In this document: positions 62,900-64,000 of the stretch, piece after piece
How positions within the stretch are numbered: the first letter of the stretch is position 1
Layout of the letters: each line of letters opens with the position of its first letter
From: Streptomyces roseicoloratus
Lineage (GTDB): Bacteria > Actinomycetota > Actinomycetes > Streptomycetales > Streptomycetaceae
Assembly: GCF_004117935.1 (NCBI RefSeq)
Contig: NZ_SDOY01000113.1
Location: forward strand, 84,977-148,976
Reading direction: 5' to 3'
DNA length: 64,000 nucleotides
Made by a program: the position numbers and the translations under genes
The notes under the pieces: generated by a model
Told to the model about the DNA's origin: nothing
What the model saw: only the letters and a program-made list of their open reading frames with translations
The model's database searches: none

Positions 62900-63439
62900 A
62901 TGCGGTATCCACAAGGGGGCGGGCTGACCGCCGAACGGCAGCAGTTCCGCGAGGGGTTACGGCTCAAGGCCGCAGAGCGGTTCGCCCAGGGCGAGGCGAG
63001 TGCGGTGATCGCCAAGGACCTGCGGGTCAGCGTCCGCTCTGTGCAGCGGTGGCGGCGGACGTGGGATGAGGGCGGTCCGCGGGCTCTGCGGTCGCAGGGG
63101 CCGGCGTCGCTGCCGAGGCTAAGCGAGAAGCAGTTCGCTCAGCTGGAGGCGGAGCTTGCCAAGGGGCCAGCCTCGCATGGCTGGGAGGACCAGCGGTGGA
63201 CGCTGGCGCGGGTCAAGACGGTGATCGGCAGGCGTTTCCACCTGACCTACACGATTCAGGGTGTGCGCAAGCTGCTGGTGCGTAACGGCTGGTCCTGTCA
63301 GGTGCCGGCCCGACGCGCGATGGAGCGGGACGACGCGGCGGTGGCCGGATGGGTCAAGGAGGTGTGGCCCTGCGCGGAAGACTCGCGGCGGCGCGCGGAG
63401 CCTGGCTCGTCTTCGAGGACGAAGCCGGATTCTCCATGA
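62900..63439 (+). CDS. IS630 transposase, first frame (DNA-binding part)
   Basis: A 179-residue open frame with the N-terminal part of an IS630 transposase: EGLRLKAAERFAQGEASAVI and KDLRVSVRSVQRWRRTWDEG form helix-turn-helix units, and WTLARVKTVIGRRFHLTYTI with QGVRKLLVRNGWSCQVPAR the second DNA-binding part. Near 63380 the protein homology moves to the -1 frame. Beyond that this frame encodes the out-of-frame run SRRRAEPGSSSRTKPDSP. Codon 20 (62957-62959) is TTA. ATG 62900 has GGAGG immediately upstream. The product alone should bind DNA but not cut it. Confidence 0.85.
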   Translation: MRYPQGGGLTAERQQFREGLRLKAAERFAQGEASAVIAKDLRVSVRSVQRWRRTWDEGGPRALRSQGPASLPRLSEKQFAQLEAELAKGPASHGWEDQRWTLARVKTVIGRRFHLTYTIQGVRKLLVRNGWSCQVPARRAMERDDAAVAGWVKEVWPCAEDSRRRAEPGSSSRTKPDSP

Positions 63440-63966
63440 CGCCGCCGCATGCGAAGACCTGGTCCCAGCGCGGCCGGACCCCGGTGGTGCGGGTCCGCGG
63501 CCGGTCCCGTAGACGAGTATCGATCGCCGCGCTGACCTGCTACAAACCCGGGCACCGGTCCCGGCTGATCTACCGGCCCCGCCGGGACGACGGCCGACGC
63601 GACGGACGCAAGAGCTTCTCCTGGCGCGACTACCGAGACCTGCTGATCGCCGCCCACCAGCAGCTCGGCGGCCCGATCGTGCTCGTCTGGGACAACCTCA
63701 ACGTCCACAAAGCCGCCGACCTGCGGGAATGGGCGGCAGCCCAGGACTGGCTGACCATCCACTACCTGCCGCCTTACGCACCCGACCTCAACCCCGTCGA
63801 AGGGATCTGGTCACTGCTACGGCGCGGCTGGCTCTCCAACGTCGCCTTCAGTACCCCCGAACACCTCGTCCAACGCATCCGACGCGGCCTACGGCACATC
63901 CAGTACCGCAGCCACCTCATAGACGGCTGCCTCGCCGAGACCGGTCTGGTCATCAGGCCCGCCTGA
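63349..63966 (+). CDS. IS630 transposase, second frame (DDE catalytic part)
   Basis: The catalytic domain starts in this frame from about residue 12 (AAARGAWLVFEDEAGFSMTP), with the first Asp in VFEDEAG, the second in LVWDNLNVHKAADL and the final Glu in LPPYAPDLNPVEGIWSLLRR, a complete DDE triad. The listed frame begins at 63349 but the natural protein is probably a -1 fusion of the first frame near 63380 (GCGGAAGACTCGCGG). IS630 elements often make their transposase by frameshifting, so this may be programmed; a simple mutation is the alternative. Confidence 0.85.
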   Translation: MGQGGVALRGRLAAARGAWLVFEDEAGFSMTPPHAKTWSQRGRTPVVRVRGRSRRRVSIAALTCYKPGHRSRLIYRPRRDDGRRDGRKSFSWRDYRDLLIAAHQQLGGPIVLVWDNLNVHKAADLREWAAAQDWLTIHYLPPYAPDLNPVEGIWSLLRRGWLSNVAFSTPEHLVQRIRRGLRHIQYRSHLIDGCLAETGLVIRPA

Positions 63967-63975
63967 TCAGCAGCA

Positions 63976-64000
63976 CGACACCACGAGTTCAACCTCAGTA
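63976..64000 (+). repeat. Right terminal inverted repeat with TA target copy
   Basis: CGACACCACGAGTTCAACCT plus five bases, ending in TA at 63999-64000. It pairs with the left end at 24 of 25 positions. Confidence 0.92.

Larger units (their letters stand above)
62834..63998 (+). mobile_element. Complete IS630-family insertion sequence
   Basis: The element spans 62834-63998 (1165 bp). Its ends are inverted repeats that match at 22 of 23 positions. The host dinucleotide TA is duplicated on both sides (62832-62833 and 63999-64000), the hallmark of IS630/mariner insertion. It carries a transposase gene in two overlapping frames. The element ends exactly at the edge of the window. It inserted about 22 bp after the acyl-CoA dehydrogenase stop without breaking it. 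Confidence 0.93.

Overview
The window is very GC-rich DNA (roughly 70-75% G+C by eye) with strongly GC-biased third codon positions, GTG and TTG starts, GGAGG-type ribosome binding sites and only two TTA codons that I could find in genes I accept. With families such as DUF5133, DUF3040, DUF6777, streptophobe, DUF2252, a SARP/AfsR-type regulator and a monomeric isocitrate dehydrogenase, this points to a Streptomyces or close relative. I see no rRNA, tRNA, CRISPR or prophage. The window is chromosomal housekeeping and regulatory DNA, with a few decayed genes and one complete insertion sequence at the right edge.

Left part (1-13.6 kb): the 3' part of a GH15 glucoamylase-like gene, a PAP2 phosphatase, monomeric NADP isocitrate dehydrogenase with a possible TamR-type operator, an unusual fusion of an ECF-like sigma factor, a zinc motif, membrane helices and an extracytoplasmic CAP domain, a second CAP protein facing it, a double-domain universal stress protein, a DszC/SfnB-like flavin monooxygenase with an inverted repeat upstream, an NAD-dependent epimerase, DUF5133 and DUF3040 proteins, and a D-Ala-D-Ala carboxypeptidase.

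Glycerol and redox part (13.6-31.3 kb): relic of a TrkA-N protein, NUDIX hydrolase, a three-gene operon (glycerol kinase, GlpA-like oxidoreductase with a Bfd-type iron-sulfur tail, GlpB-like oxidoreductase) with 4-nt overlaps, a TTA-containing protein of unknown function behind a 9-codon leader ORF, an APC amino acid permease, a HutC-type GntR regulator with a dre-like operator next to DUF2252, a FAD monooxygenase with a PadR regulator, FadH (2,4-dienoyl-CoA reductase) under a 28-bp inverted repeat, and dhaKLM. Glycerol kinase and dihydroxyacetone kinase together suggest use of glycerol and dihydroxyacetone.

Middle part (31.3-43.6 kb): PAS/GAF/PP2C phosphatase, NADAR relic, a second universal stress protein, DUF1876, a CBS-BON protein, and a divergent glutarate module (GntR and CaiB CoA-transferase against glutaryl-CoA dehydrogenase) around a shared palindrome. 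Then come FBP zinc-finger, DUF6777 and streptophobe proteins and a lipoprotein.

Right part (43.8-64 kb): a Ser/Thr kinase, SH3-like protein and double-FHA ABC exporter operon resembling the mycobacterial PknF-Rv1747 pair. It is followed by a TetR regulator, DUF3626, ThuA with a LacI-type operator, succinate-semialdehyde dehydrogenase, a PHP phosphoesterase, a second PP2C phosphatase divergent from a large SARP/NB-ARC regulator, a lipoprotein, a wrecked siderophore-interacting-protein gene, an acyl-CoA dehydrogenase behind a KstR-like motif, and a complete IS630 element with TA target duplication ending exactly at the window edge.
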